NCBI RefSeq assembly: GCF_011397635.1
Contig: NC_064759.1
Location: forward strand, 22,034,428-22,098,427
DNA length: 64,000 bases
Reading direction: 5' to 3'
DNA from: Epinephelus fuscoguttatus
Lineage: Eukaryota; Chordata; Actinopteri; Perciformes; Serranidae
Shown: positions 1-12,100 of the stretch, in pieces
Numbering within the stretch: the first letter of the stretch is position 1
Layout: every line of letters starts with the position of its first letter
The notes under the pieces: model-generated
Seen by the model: only the letters and a program-made list of their open reading frames with translations
What the model was told of the DNA's origin: nothing
Databases searched by the model: none
Program-made: the position numbers and the translations under genes

Positions 1-459
1 GAGCACTTAGAGCGAGCAGCAGCAGTGACCCACCGTCCGACACCAGCACACATGAGGACGGAAACAGAGGCCTCATCAGGGATGGAGCACCTGCCACAGC
101 AAGCAAACACACCATCTGTGGTATTTTGACTTGACCAGTGGACTTCACTACAAGCCAGTTGGCTAATGAAACAGGTGATATGCTTTATGCTCTAAAACAA
201 GCCACTGGCGTTTTGACCAGCGGAGTCCCAGGTGACACCATCAGCCAGCTTGAGTTGAGCTCAGACCAGCCAGTTCACACCGCTGCAACTTTTTTATGCA
301 ACATTCTAAAACAGTTTTGTCTCGTTGCGAATCTTTGGTCTGAACTGGGCTTAAAGTAATTGTTATCACACTGATATATGTTCAAGTGCTTGTTTTTCTG
401 GTAAGTCTGGTTTTAATTAGTAATTTGATGCTATAGAAAGGGGGTCTGAAATTATGACT

Positions 460-905
460 GACAGCTATGTGTGCCAATCAGTGTGCTCCCTATCAATGGC
501 GCTGCTTTTGATTGGTTGGACAGGCTCTATAGCTCTGGCTCCAAATGACATCACCAGTCCGAGATGGCCGAGGCTGTATCTCGCCTTCATTTTTGTACAG
601 TGCGAGGAAGTGGAGACGCGCTGACCATCTTTATATATAGTCTATTAGTGTCAACTTCATGGTGGCGCTAGAGGAAAAGGCATTAAGATTCATCCTCTGC
701 GGACCATAAATGTCTGTACTGGATTTTGTGCTAATCCATCCAGCAGACGTTGAGATTTTTCTCTGAAAAAAATTAAAAATTTGACCTCCTAGCGATGCTT
801 GATAAAAACTCAAGGGATCACCAAAGTCATTTCAGTTCATCCTGAGGGGGACATAAATGTCAGAACCAAATTTTATGGCAATGCATTTTTGAAATTTGGG
901 AGAGT
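460..905. repeat. Dispersed teleost-type interspersed repeat
   Basis: The stretch reads like degraded dispersed repeat found widely in fish genomes, with phrases such as 'ggtggcgctagaggaaaa', 'ttcatcctctgcggacc' and 'atggcaatgcatttt'. Related wording recurs near 1550-1650 (gaggaaaattaagggc, ttatcctctgggaac), showing a second diverged copy inside this window. Short ORFs here have no recognisable domain. The name of the family is not determined from the sequence alone. Confidence 0.5.
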
Positions 906-1117
906 ATGTGTAGAACTACCAGATTTGGCTTCCATGAGAGGAATTACACTAAATTTGAACTTAAATTTTTTAGAGATACATCATTTTTAGAGTAAAAATC
1001 AGGCTACATTGTGTTGGAAGAAAAATGTGGTGCCAGTAGATGTGGAGATTTTTCATCGAATAAATGTAAACTTTGACCTACTGGTGACAAAAACACTTTC
1101 ATTTTCATTCACCTCAG

Positions 1118-1207
1118 GGTGTGGTTTGTGACATAAGGAGATGTATAGAGCCCCTGCAGGTTCTTTTCTCTTCAGCAGCAGAACGTAAACCTACACAGCA
1201 AAACAAG
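1118..1207 (+). CDS. Kinase-like gene, penultimate coding exon (catalytic-loop region)
   Basis: A 90-base exon candidate lies between a pyrimidine-rich acceptor (ttcattcacctcag) and a strong donor (GTAAGT). It is open throughout in phase 0 at both ends, so it joins in frame to the phase-0 exon at 2783. The 30 residues contain a Cys-Asp-Ile-Arg run followed by Val-Leu-Phe, which sits where a kinase catalytic loop (His-Arg-Asp...Asn) would be expected. The Asp is kept, but the His is Cys and the usual Asn position is not recognisable. The assignment rests on frame, splice sites and position before the activation-segment exon; it is inference, since upstream exons were not found. Confidence 0.45.
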
Positions 1208-1282
1208 GTAAGTCATACCATTAAGAGTTTACCCTTGACAGAACTTAAATCTAGGGAAGAGGACTTTATCTTTGGGAGATGT

Positions 1283-1341
1283 ATGAATTTTACATTTGTA
1301 CGTATGAATTTTACATTTGTACGTATGAATTTTACATTTGT
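1283..1341. repeat. 21-bp tandem repeat, about 2.8 copies
   Basis: The unit ATGAATTTTACATTTGTACG(T) is repeated almost perfectly, with the last copy cut short. It lies in the proposed intron of the kinase-like gene, 75 bases after the donor. The repeat length is a multiple of three, so a spurious ORF reads through it. Confidence 0.9.
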
Positions 1342-1414
1342 GATTAAACAAATATTCTTAAAAAGTTTTAATTTGCCCTGCTCTGAACTGATTATTGGAC
1401 ACTCGTGGTCTGAG

Positions 1415-1462
1415 GCCTTTCGTACAAAGAAACCCTCAAAAGGGTTTCTTTGTACGAAAGGC
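1415..1462. repeat. Perfect 22-bp inverted repeat with 4-base loop
   Basis: Bases 1415-1436 are the exact reverse complement of 1441-1462, separated by CAAA. The RNA would form a 22-base-pair hairpin with no mismatch. It lies in the intron of the kinase-like gene. No family was recognised. Confidence 0.95.
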
Positions 1463-2180
1463 TGTTAATATTACTATGTGTTAATATTACATAGTTTACA
1501 GCAGAGTTCTACTGTTGGCTTTATGATCAGCTGCTGGGACAGTATGATACAAAAATGGTAGAGGCTAGAGGAAAATTAAGGGCATTACCAGCATCAATAG
1601 GATTTATCCTCTGGGAACATCTGTACCAAATTTAATGGCAAACTGTCGTTGTAATACTTACATATTTCAGTTTGACTGACATGACATTACTAGAGCCACA
1701 GCATTACCGCGGCTAAAAATAGTAGCATTTAACAGGTCAACTGGTGAATATTAACATAAAATACTGCTCTACCATTTTTTTCTCTGCATGTTAAGCCACC
1801 AGTCACCCTATTAATAATTACTGAATTATGCCTACTTAATGTCTCCACACTCAAGTCAGCATCAGAAAGTCTCTAAATAATGTATTTCTGATGTCAAACA
1901 GTTTTCTCCTGGGTGAATCTACTTCATCAACACAATGTGGCCGTGGTTTGATCCGATTTAACAAATGCTGGCAACATAAGCAAACAACCCACCATCTGTC
2001 ATCACATTTTAAGTTATATACTGTTAAGTCTTGATTCAAATTCAGGCGTCCATCTCAGACCTCATCTCTCAGAGCAAGAAGCTGATTAAGAAAATATGTT
2101 TCAGGGCCTTTAACTTCACTCTCTGACTGTAGATCGTGAACAGGAGCTGAACACCTGGTCACTTAAACATCCATGATGAC

Positions 2181-2272
2181 TCAAATCTTAACAAAAATGG
2201 TGACGCGTTGTTCGCTCTTAATAAAATCACAGTAACTCAGTTCAGTGTGCGATGATTTTTGTTAAGATTTGA
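2181..2272. repeat. Short inverted-repeat element (18-bp arms)
   Basis: Bases 2181-2198 (TCAAATCTTAACAAAAAT) are perfectly inverted at 2255-2272, with about 56 bases between. The arrangement resembles a tiny MITE or a terminal-repeat remnant. No target-site duplication is clear. Confidence 0.75.
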
Positions 2273-2782
2273 GATGTTCCTGCAGCCAACCAGCACCTTA
2301 TACTTGAGACTGGCTGTGCAGAGGGAGTTCGTATGACATCACATAATAAGTTTAGAGTGTATGAGTTGTCTGCACATGGTTCTCATGGAGATAACTAACT
2401 AGCTAACGGTGCTAACTCTATTAACAGCAGGAAACAACAGCAACAGTACCGACGGTGCTAACCGTGGGGAACCAGAGGATGGGTGCTACGCTTCTGCACC
2501 AAAGCCATCCCTTTATCAACGCTAACCGCCATATAAGCACAGGGCAGATCTGTGGCGATGAGCTAGCTAGTGGGATACACACATGCACTTACATGCACTC
2601 ACGAGCAGACTGGTTTACCACAGCAAACCACAGAGAAGCTCAGATTATAACACACACAGAGGTAGCATGACATCATTCTCTGCTCAGGGTGCCACTACTC
2701 CACTGTATTAATGCTCTGAATGTCACTTACAAGGCCTTTTGTTGAATACCTCAGTTCCTCTTTCTTTAATAATCTCACGCAG

Positions 2783-3421
2783 GTGGAAGGCAGCACATTC
2801 CGGGCTGTGATCATTGACTTGGACTTTGCAAAGTTTTACCGTGATGGCCTCAACTCTGCCCAAGATAGGGGGAATCTTGCATATGCCGCTCCAGAGATCC
2901 GGAGAATACCTCCGGGTCAGCGCGACCAACGCTCAGACGTGTGGGCGATGGGTAAGATAATCGCTGAGCTTCTCAGTGGAAACAGACTTCACCACACAAG
3001 CCCTGCTTACATACAGGATACTCTGAGGGGAAATCTTTACTGTGACGTGGTCACCAGGATGTTGGATGGCAGTCCAGTACCGAGGGCCACTATGGCAGAG
3101 GTCATTGATGAAATAAGAGAGGCAGGGAGAGTCGCAGATAGACGCAATTCAATGTCCAGTCCTCCTTACATGTCAGTCCAGCAGTATCAGAGCAGTGGGG
3201 AAACGGATAGTGGCTTTGGATCTCTTGGTTTGCCTCCAAATTTCCATTTGCCACGTAATTTACCCTCCAATGGCACTGTTGAGTTTAATTATGCTCAGTT
3301 TGGCCATGGGGGGAAACGGAAGTCAACCATACAGGGAGAAGTGCGAATGAGGGGTGGCAGACCACTTGATGCTTGGTGGACAAGAGTAACATCTGAGGAT
3401 CGACATGCACTAGAGGATTAG
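2783..3421 (+). CDS. Protein-kinase-like protein, C-terminal exon (probable pseudokinase)
   Basis: This last coding exon follows an acceptor (tttctttaataatctcacgcag) and runs open for 212 codons to a TAG. It reads as the C-lobe of a eukaryotic protein kinase. An Ile-Asp-Leu-Asp-Phe-Ala-Lys segment occupies the DFG position, with Ala in place of Gly. An Ala-Ala-Pro-Glu run matches the APE motif and Ser-Asp-Val-Trp-Ala-Met-Gly matches subdomain IX. A tail of about 90 residues follows, rich in Ser, Pro and Gln, with no domain seen. The gene carries on upstream (exon at 1118) and its N-lobe is not visible in this window. The product could be an active but atypical kinase or a pseudokinase; I do not recognise the specific family. 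Confidence 0.7.
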   Translation: MEGSTFRAVIIDLDFAKFYRDGLNSAQDRGNLAYAAPEIRRIPPGQRDQRSDVWAMGKIIAELLSGNRLHHTSPAYIQDTLRGNLYCDVVTRMLDGSPVPRATMAEVIDEIREAGRVADRRNSMSSPPYMSVQQYQSSGETDSGFGSLGLPPNFHLPRNLPSNGTVEFNYAQFGHGGKRKSTIQGEVRMRGGRPLDAWWTRVTSEDRHALED

Positions 3422-4330
3422 CTCCTCTAGGAATTGAAAATTTCCAAGCTCTACATGCCACTTAGTAGTGGAGGGTGTACAGAGCTACATGGGGTACATC
3501 CACCTCTTTGTCTGAACATTTACAGTATAGCCACTGATCAGCCAAAAAGCCACTGGAACATATAGGAGAGTATTCCTACTTCCTCCTTGGTAATCTACCC
3601 ATCTATCTAGTAGTACACCCGCCTTATCAACTACCACTACACCACTGGCTACAGTGAAACGAGAGGTATCAGAGGGGAAGCCTAGTGCAGCTATGTGTCG
3701 GTATTTTGCAAGCTAAGTTTAGGTGGGGATCAACATTTATCCAACAACATTAACAAGACATTAATAGCTGTAATGAGCAGATTTTATCTAGACCATTTAC
3801 AAGCAGGGATTTGTGTGTTTGATGAGCAGAGTCGAAGGTGAGCAGGTACGCTCAAACTGCAGCTGATGGCTGGTAGGCATATGTAATTTGCATATAAATA
3901 AGGCTAAGGTGCAGAGTTACATCTAAGACTTTATAAGGCAACTTAGACACCTGTATCTGTGTTGAACAGAGATGAGTTTTTAGGAGTTTAAACAAACACT
4001 TCATCCCTGAAAATATAATGTGTTTACGAATTTCTTACCCTGTGTTATGCTGAAATTGCAAGGAAAATTTGTTTTTGTTAAATGCCTTCACGGTAAACTG
4101 TTAAGGTTTTAGCAAAAATCCATGCCTCTGGCAAATACTTAACACACAGCTAGATGAATGAGACTTGGATTTTCTGCACGAGTTGTGTGACAGTGTGTAA
4201 ATGGACGTTTTGATATAGTTTTGCTGTTGTTAAACTCGCTCCCCTATGACTTCAATTCATCAAGAATTGTCACCCTTTTTGGATTCTTCGTTCGCCGTGG
4301 AGGCATGCGAAAATAAAGTTATTGTCATGT
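3422..4330 (+). terminator. Probable 3' UTR and polyadenylation signal of the kinase-like gene
   Basis: After the TAG no conserved coding sequence is seen. The first canonical AATAAA downstream on the + strand is at 4312-4317, giving a 3' UTR of about 0.9 kb. A second possible signal (ataaataaagttc) lies near 4875. Cleavage position is inferred. Confidence 0.4.
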
Positions 4331-6190
4331 ATTCAACTCAGCACGGGGTGAGTAACTGACATACAAATGGGTGGGTGAAGTATTCCTTTAATCAATGCCT
4401 GGAGAGGAGCTTTATCTATGTAGAGGCTACAGTATTGGTAGTTTACTTTCTAAGTGTAGCGTGGTTTCTTGGTTGTTTTGAGTTGATTGTCCAACATGGG
4501 GACACTAGACATTGTAAATATAGGGGTTGGGGGGAGACATTAGTACACTGTGTCTTTCTAGTTTTTAATTTTTACTATCAAACTCATTTTGGTGGTTGAT
4601 ACATGGGATAGACTATTTCTCCTGAAAGTCTTATGTCCAAATGTAAGAAGGGTTCATTTTAAAGAAGAGAACTATACTGTTTCATTATGGGATGAGTCTG
4701 CCAAGCTCATATGTGGTGACATATACTCTGATTTTAAAACTGTAATGATACTAAATCAGTGTAAAAATATGATTACGTGAAATAAGCAGCTTTGTGCAGG
4801 ATTTATTTTGTTTACTTTCTCTGAGTTCTTAGTTTCCTCCAGCACATTTTTATCTGTTTAAAAAGGACTATGTATAAATAAAGTTCTTGTAATAACTGCT
4901 TTGGAATAAATGTCCCAAAAATAAAACACTGAAATGGTAATTTTGGTGTTTGGGACACAGTACATGTGTTACTTATGAAATAATGTATGCCGTTATGTGA
5001 CGATGCATTTTGACTATATACTCAATGTGTCTGTCAGTGACATGGCTTGTTAAAAATGGACAAAAATAAACACAAGAGATGTTTTGCTTTCCTTTGTCAT
5101 TTATATGAGTTGTTATGGTGTAATATTAATTTTATTCTCCTTCAGGTTTTTTTTCCAACTTTTCCTGTCTCAATATGTTTTTACTCTGTTCATCTTTTTT
5201 TATTACAAAGAAACTCTGACGTCTATACTCTTCACTCTTGCAAGTTGGAAGACTATGTATGTAATCCAACAGGAGTAAGTTAAGTTTGGGCCCGTTTATG
5301 GGAAACAGCCTTGACAGTTAACAGCATGTAGGAGCTCCAATGTTTTCACGTGGTGGCTACATTTTTTCAATGAGCGGAGCAGAAATGAGTCGAAAGTTTG
5401 TCCTTAAATTAAAATTTGAAATGGTCTGCTTATGTTCCAAGACCTCAGAAATACTGAAAGGCTTGGAGATTTTACTAGAAATACATACATTTGTTCAAAT
5501 TAATTGTTATCAGGAGCTCAGAATACACTTCAAATCGATCTCTTTCTAGGAAGTTTGACCGATCTGCATGAAACTCGGTGAACATAATCTAGGGACCAAT
5601 ATCTAAAGTTCCCTCTTGGCAAAAGTTGGAAAACTTACTAAAACTGAGCCTCTATAAGGTAATGAATATTGCGGAGGGCGTGGCTCATCACATAAAGGTG
5701 TATAACATCTCAAGGGTTTCACCGATCACCACGCGACTTTGTAGGTATATGACCACACATAATCTGAGGGGACCCCTCCATTATTGACCCCATCAAACAA
5801 AATGGGGGCGCTAGAGAGCCAATTTCTTATCTAGGCCTAACCGCCATATTGATTTTTTACTAAACTTGGTAGATATGTTGAACAGGACGCTTCAAGGTGA
5901 GTGGAGAAATTTAACTCTAATTGGCAACTGGGTGGCGCTATAACAACAGAAAAATGCTTAAAAATGGCTAAAATGCGACCGATTGCTGTGGCTCCCCCTG
6001 TGGCCCAATGTTGTTGTTTTTTTCTCATTTTTGGTATGATTAAGTCATGGTATGGTATGCTGTACTCAATGGGTATGGCCTAGTACGTATATATTTGTGT
6101 TTGCGTCACTTGAACTTCGCATGTAATATATGCATTGCTTCTGACCCATGCTCCATTTTGTTTAAAGATCAAAACCAAACAAAACTCTCT
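4331..6190. other. Intergenic region with dispersed repeat, no gene seen
   Basis: Between two 3' ends that point towards each other there is no ORF with recognisable similarity. The part from about 5545 to 6010 (gcatgaaactcggtg, ggcgtggctcat, ggtggcgctataacaac) has the look of a diverged interspersed fish repeat. The remainder is AT-rich and featureless to my reading. Confidence 0.5.
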
Positions 6191-6194
6191 TGAA

Positions 6195-7154
6195 TAATCA
6201 GTTTATTAATGAATTTAAGGCCACTCTGGACTGTGCAGAATTCATAAAGAGAGCAGAAATAACTCACAAAGTCACATTGCCCTTGGTTGCTTCAGTACTA
6301 CCCTGTGATGACGGCTTTCTATTGCTGCTGAGCTTATCCACATCAGAACGGAGTCAGATCAAACATAAAGTAGCTTTAAATAAAAACCCCAGAACCTCAG
6401 GTCAAGTGTTACAGAGTAAATGATGGAATCTGTACATTGTGACTTTGGGAATAAAAGCTTCCTTTGTACATTTTCATCCTCAAATTAAACAGCGAGGATC
6501 ATTCCGTTCAGCAGATGGAAACTTGCATTTTCAGTCACAATTACACGTTTCCAGTTGACAACACAGACACTTCAGCATGCTTCGTATTTTCTAGATAAGC
6601 ACTGATATGTATCATCTCCACATTGTGCTCAGTACATTCCCTCACTAATAGGTTTGTTGCCATGCATATTTAGTCTGGATATAAAGATGCTATTGTATTA
6701 GTGACCAAGTATTCAAATACTAGTACTGTGTGTTGCTAAGGCCATAGGATTTGAATATGAATTCACATCAACATGATAACAAGTATATACTCATCTATTT
6801 ATGTAAATCACAGGCAACCACTCTCAGAGCTCGTCTTGTCCACGTCAGCAGACAAATACCACAATGACAAGAAGATAAAAATAACTTTTCAGTACAGCGT
6901 TTGAAAAAGAAGAAGAAGAAAAAAAAAACCATTAACCATGAACTATCATCATCCCTTTGCTGAAGACAAACATTTTCTTCCTCTGTGGTTTGTTAAATTT
7001 GAGAAATCCGAAGATGTGTTGGTTTGGAGATCCTTTGAACACAGAATCGAAAGATGCTACAAGTATTGACAGGAAGTGGTGATAGGCCCATCCATTAAAA
7101 TAAGAATAGCACAGTGTTACAGAAATCATTCATGACATATGAAGTATACTGTAT

Positions 7155-7194
<40 letters not shown>

Positions 7195-9139
7195 TTTTTA
7201 TCCAGCATCACAGCTTTCCGTACAGTCGTCTTTGGTTTCAGCCTGTTCACCTGCCAGTAAAGTCACCCTCACAGTATGAAGGGACTGTTTCTTTTTCTCC
7301 TGTTTACAATCAAATCTGTCAAGAGTGGGGGAAAAAGAGTGAAGAGGAGGGCGGAGAGTCGACATGCAGTACATGGGCTCTACTGGAATGGAAATGGCAG
7401 ATGTCTTCATGTGATAACTTGTTACAGAACAGCATTTCACACCAGCCACGTCGCTGAGAGACGGGGTCAATTTTCATGAACCGTAAAAGGTTTCAAGAAA
7501 AAAAGAGAAACAGACCGTTTCATTTTTGACAAACCTACCTGCGCCTTACATATAATGAGAAATATATTGGTGACAAATCTCTGATTTTGAGTACATTTTC
7601 ACAAAGGTGGAGACACCTGCTGTAGTGGGAACTACCAAAGAAGCTATTTTAAGTACCTTGCCTAGTGTTTATATGTCTGTCTGTGGACAGAATTTGTCAA
7701 CATGGTAACATCACATTCATACAAGATGCAGTCACAAAACTTTACAGGTGTAGTTAAGATCACAACAAAGGCTGAAAATCGGTGAAATCCAAGCAGTTAG
7801 TACGGGGGTAGAAATTAGGGAAGGGACGCTGCACCCCACTTAGTTGCAGAGTGGCTGGTGTGAACTCATTGCAAAATGATCTCTAGTTTTTTACTCCTTT
7901 TCTGTGTTGAGAAAAAACCCTTTCTAGTGTATTTCTCAATGATATGTATAGATCAAGAACAGGAGATGGGCAAAACATGTTATAAAGATGGACTGCATAT
8001 CATCTGTTAAGGGAGAAGGCCAGCATTCTTGAGGGACACATAAACATGACATATATAGTACACTGCACATAGTCAACGTATACGTAAGGACAAGTTAAGC
8101 AAAACAGACTCCATTTTGATGTGAATCTCAAACTCATCTGAAGGCAGAAGACTGATAACCGTTGCCAGGACCTGCTCTATTTGATAAAGGCAAATACACG
8201 AAAACACGCAAAAAAGAAAACCGATCAAATGTAGTAGATATTGGATATGCTGAAATTTGAAAGGCTGAACTGAATGCACTAAAATACACGCTACACAGAG
8301 GAACTGTACGTTGGCCTTGATGTGCAGAACTTAAAACGCTCACGCACATTCGCACTGGTGATTCTACTGAACATGATAGAAGGCAAATGTTTGTGTAGAG
8401 TGTCCATAACAATAGAAAGATTTAATCTATCTTTTGATAGACAAATGGATATAGTTCAGCATCTCTATGTGGGAGCTTCCTTAATGAGACCCCAGATATG
8501 TGCAGACAGGATATGTGCGCTGTTATGTCAGAAGCAGTCATAATAATAACAGTAATACACAAATCTGTCAAGTTCCGTCATTCAGCACTCGTGGTAGCAG
8601 CCTCTCACACTCAACTGGAAACAAGAAACTGTCTCCATTTTACTCATATTCATTGGCGTTGAGACAAAAAATGAGTGTGACTGCTGGAAATCGCAGCTAC
8701 TGCTCTATTAAACCCAATATTCTAAATAATGTAAGGTATGAGTGAAAAGACAAAAAAGAACAAGCTTCTAAGGCATCACAAGGTTTAACCAGCGACCACA
8801 GCGCTGTAGATATATAAACTCATAGAGTCCATCTTTTACCCTTCACTCTTCACTCTGGCTCCCCTGGAAGAAGAATCAGTGATGTGACAGGAACCAAGGT
8901 GGAGAGCCATCAACTAAGGGTTGAGAACTTCAAGTCAATTGTTTTTTTTTTAATCACCCAGATGAGCGTCCCACTGTCTGCAGGCAATACGATGTTGATT
9001 CTCCACAAACTGACGAAAGCTTAAAATGGGCAAAAACTCCAGGTGAGTGAGGAGAAAAACCACCATCGTACAGCTTGTACCCAGAGGATTATCCCATTGA
9101 AGTTATGGCAGGGTGAAACTTGATTAGCAGTCTCTTGGA
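6195..9139 (-). terminator. b4galt3: Probable long 3' UTR and poly(A) signal of b4galt3
   Basis: On the minus strand about 2.9 kb after the b4galt3 stop codon contains no other recognisable exon. An AATAAA in minus orientation (TTTATT at 6202-6207) is a candidate polyadenylation signal. A (CA)n microsatellite at 7159-7189 lies within it. Extent is inferred; nearer signals may be used. Confidence 0.35.
7159..7189. repeat. (AC)n dinucleotide microsatellite
   Basis: About 15 uninterrupted AC units, flanked by tatacatac. It lies inside the presumed b4galt3 3' UTR. Confidence 0.95.
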
Positions 9140-12100
9140 CTATTCCTCTGAGTGGCCCTCTTTGAGTTTGGCTGGTCCTTTTGCTGAGACTTCAGCAGCT
9201 TCTTTGCCTACAGCTTTGGCAGGAGGAGGTTGTGTTGGGGGAGGTGGATGTAGACCGGCCTCAGTGCCGATGTTGACAGTGATGTTGGTGTAGAGGGGCA
9301 GGTATTGCTTTGAGATTGTCTCATATTCAACGGTGTTCATCCCATCCAACTTCCAGGTCTGCCGTGTCTTGGCCAGCATGTTGAACCTTTAAACGGAGAG
9401 CAAAGACAGAACAGACTGAAGGCTGCGCCCATTTTACTTTTACTTTCTGCTGTTTCCATCTATGATCAAGCAGTGCAGTTTTTCCCCTTGACCTCAACAT
9501 ATTTCAGATTTTTTGAGTCTGCAAATACCGTACCTCTTTGGGTTCACATCGTTGCCTTTGTCCAGCTTGTGTTTGATCATCTTGTACCGGCCGACCCTCA
9601 GCGATGGACGAGTGATATACATCCCCCCCAGAGACACTCTGAGAGGACCAAAAACAAATGTCAGTCTTTCACACAGTTCAACTGAGTCCCACACATCTGG
9701 TGTCTGACCAACAGGAATTTGTTGTTAACTGACAGTTGTATTTGGTTAGTGTTAATCAAGGATGTCCCGATCAAGCCCTACCCTGGATCTACCCTGACAC
9801 CGATGTCTGCGATCGGATCAAGACATCCCTAGTGTTAAGTATCAATGTAATATCAGAGCTTGGAAACTGGAAATGTCAATGTCTGACTGGCTACAGACAC
9901 ATTCCTTCCACAGTAGAACCTCCCATTCTTGGGGGAATCTTGCCAAAACTATTCTCACCTGACTCCAATATCATCATCCTCTCCACCCCAGCCCCAGTAG
10001 TTGTTGGGAAAGCCGTTCATTTTGAGGTAGTGCAGTGGCGTCAGAGCTGACACTCCTCCAAAGTACATCTTGTACGGAAGCCTGGAGATGATCATTTCAA
10101 ACAAAAAAATATTAAACATGACTGTGTGTGAGGAGCAATCCATTTGATGGACACAAACAAGAAAGGACATACTTGTAGCCAAACTTGTCCATGGCGATGG
10201 CTGCATGCTTGGGGTTGGAGTCGCAGATGTATGTGTTGCGATCGTCCTCTGGAATGAGGTCCACATCATGAAAGAAGAGACAGTCCCAGTCTTCTTCCTT
10301 CATGGCCTCACGGAAACCCACGTTCATCAACTTGGCCCTGTTGAAAGTGTAGTTTCCCGCCTGGGGAGTAAATGCCGACACTTGATGTCAGAGTAGCAAC
10401 GACCTCACCTTACACACCAGTCTATTTAAAGAGTAACAACACCTCAAAACCATTTTAATCACCTCAAAACCAATGTATATGGGTATTCAGTAGTGTTGTT
10501 AATGGATTCAGGTCCAAAGCTTAGCATTTTGTGCAAAGTATTTGCATTTTACATATTGTGTTAGGAATATGCATAGTGACTGCCCTCTACTGGTTGGAAA
10601 CCAGCTTTTGCCATGAGGAAACAACTGGCTATGTCTGGGCATGACTGGGATACTTCCTTCACATTCTAGAGACATTTTTTGAACTTCCAGGATAGAGTTA
10701 CTTCAAAAGAGTGTAATTTGCCACAACATTTGACAAATCAGTTTGGAATGAAGTGATAACTTCTGGCTTGTCAGTGTGGGATATAGAAAATAGATCATTC
10801 AGATTCTCTACCAATTCCCTAATTGATTGAAAAAAGTCAGTCAGGTTTTCATCGTCAAACCAACTGCTTTATTTCCTCTGAGTCTGAACAGTGTAGAAAC
10901 AGCACAATAGTAAAATGTAGTAGGCATGCATGTGACTCAGGTGTGCTAAACCTCCACTGTTAAATCATTTTCTTAGTCAAAGCAAAAACCTGCTAAGCCT
11001 GCCTGTGTGTTGTTAATATTATTATACCTCAGGATATTTACTTTTGCTAACTGACATGCTGCTTGGGTAAAAAGCAGTGACACATGTAGTAGAGTGTCAA
11101 ATACATGCCATTCCTGGAATTTCAACCTATGTCATGTAGAAAAATGTTTCAGCATATTGCTACTTGAAAAGATCATTTTGCAGACATTACAAGCTGTAAT
11201 GTTGTCATCTTTTTTTATGTGAAATTAAGCAACACTGCGTCTCCACCATTACTCCTTGTTGCCCATTGCCAGCAGCACAGACACATGGGTTTGACATCAT
11301 TGTTTTGTAATGCGCAGCTGTCAGAAAAACACGCCAAATTGATAGGCCTGGAGGTATACATACCAGTATGGAACTGGTTCTCCATTCCTATCCTTAGCCA
11401 TTGTCTTATATCCAACAACCAGCAGACCTTTCTCAGTTATCCAAATAAATTTGGGCTGGGAATCTCAGGGCACTTCACAATTTGATTCGATTACGATTCA
11501 GAGGGTGACGATTCGATAATAAAAACGATTATTGATGCATCACAGTGCATCAAAATGTTTGATGTCAACACGATTTATTTTTCTCTTTCTTTTAAAGTAT
11601 AGCATATGGTATTTTTGGTGATCCATAATTAAATAAACAGATTATTTTACTTGCATACAGTGTGGCTCTTGTCCAGGTCCCTTTCCTCTTCAACCTACAT
11701 CCTTACCCTCACTTTTGAATCGGGGTTGCCAGTTGGATTGTATCCATCTACGGATGCTCACGCTTGTCTGTTGTGGGATATACATATATATATGGGATCC
11801 AGTGTTGGCACAGCCTACTGTAATATTTCCCATGAAACAGTACGCAATTCACCTTCTATTCAATAATATATGGTCTGCATCCTTTTTATGTGAATTTGAA
11901 AGCACCTCACATTCTTCCGTGTGGATAAGAATAACATGAGGGGGAGGCGGAGTGCTCAGCCGCAGCCGCTGTGTTGTTATTTACATTATGCCAGCAGAGG
12001 AGCTGCAAGCAGCCTCTCTCTTCGTTAATACTAGTGAAAGCCAAGACACTGGGCAGGCCAGGCACAGGGTTTTTGAGGTAAAACAAACTTAGCAGAGAGT

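Noticed and set aside
1-129. Open frame from the window edge to a TGA, possibly the end of an upstream exon
   Set aside because: Forty-two codons with no domain words and no visible splice site; low complexity (Ala, Gln, Thr). It cannot be separated from chance.
5837-6083. Overlapping ORFs on both strands near 5.9 kb
   Set aside because: They are in a dispersed repeat (ggtggcgctataacaac) and are mirror images of each other, as expected of repeat sequence rather than genes.
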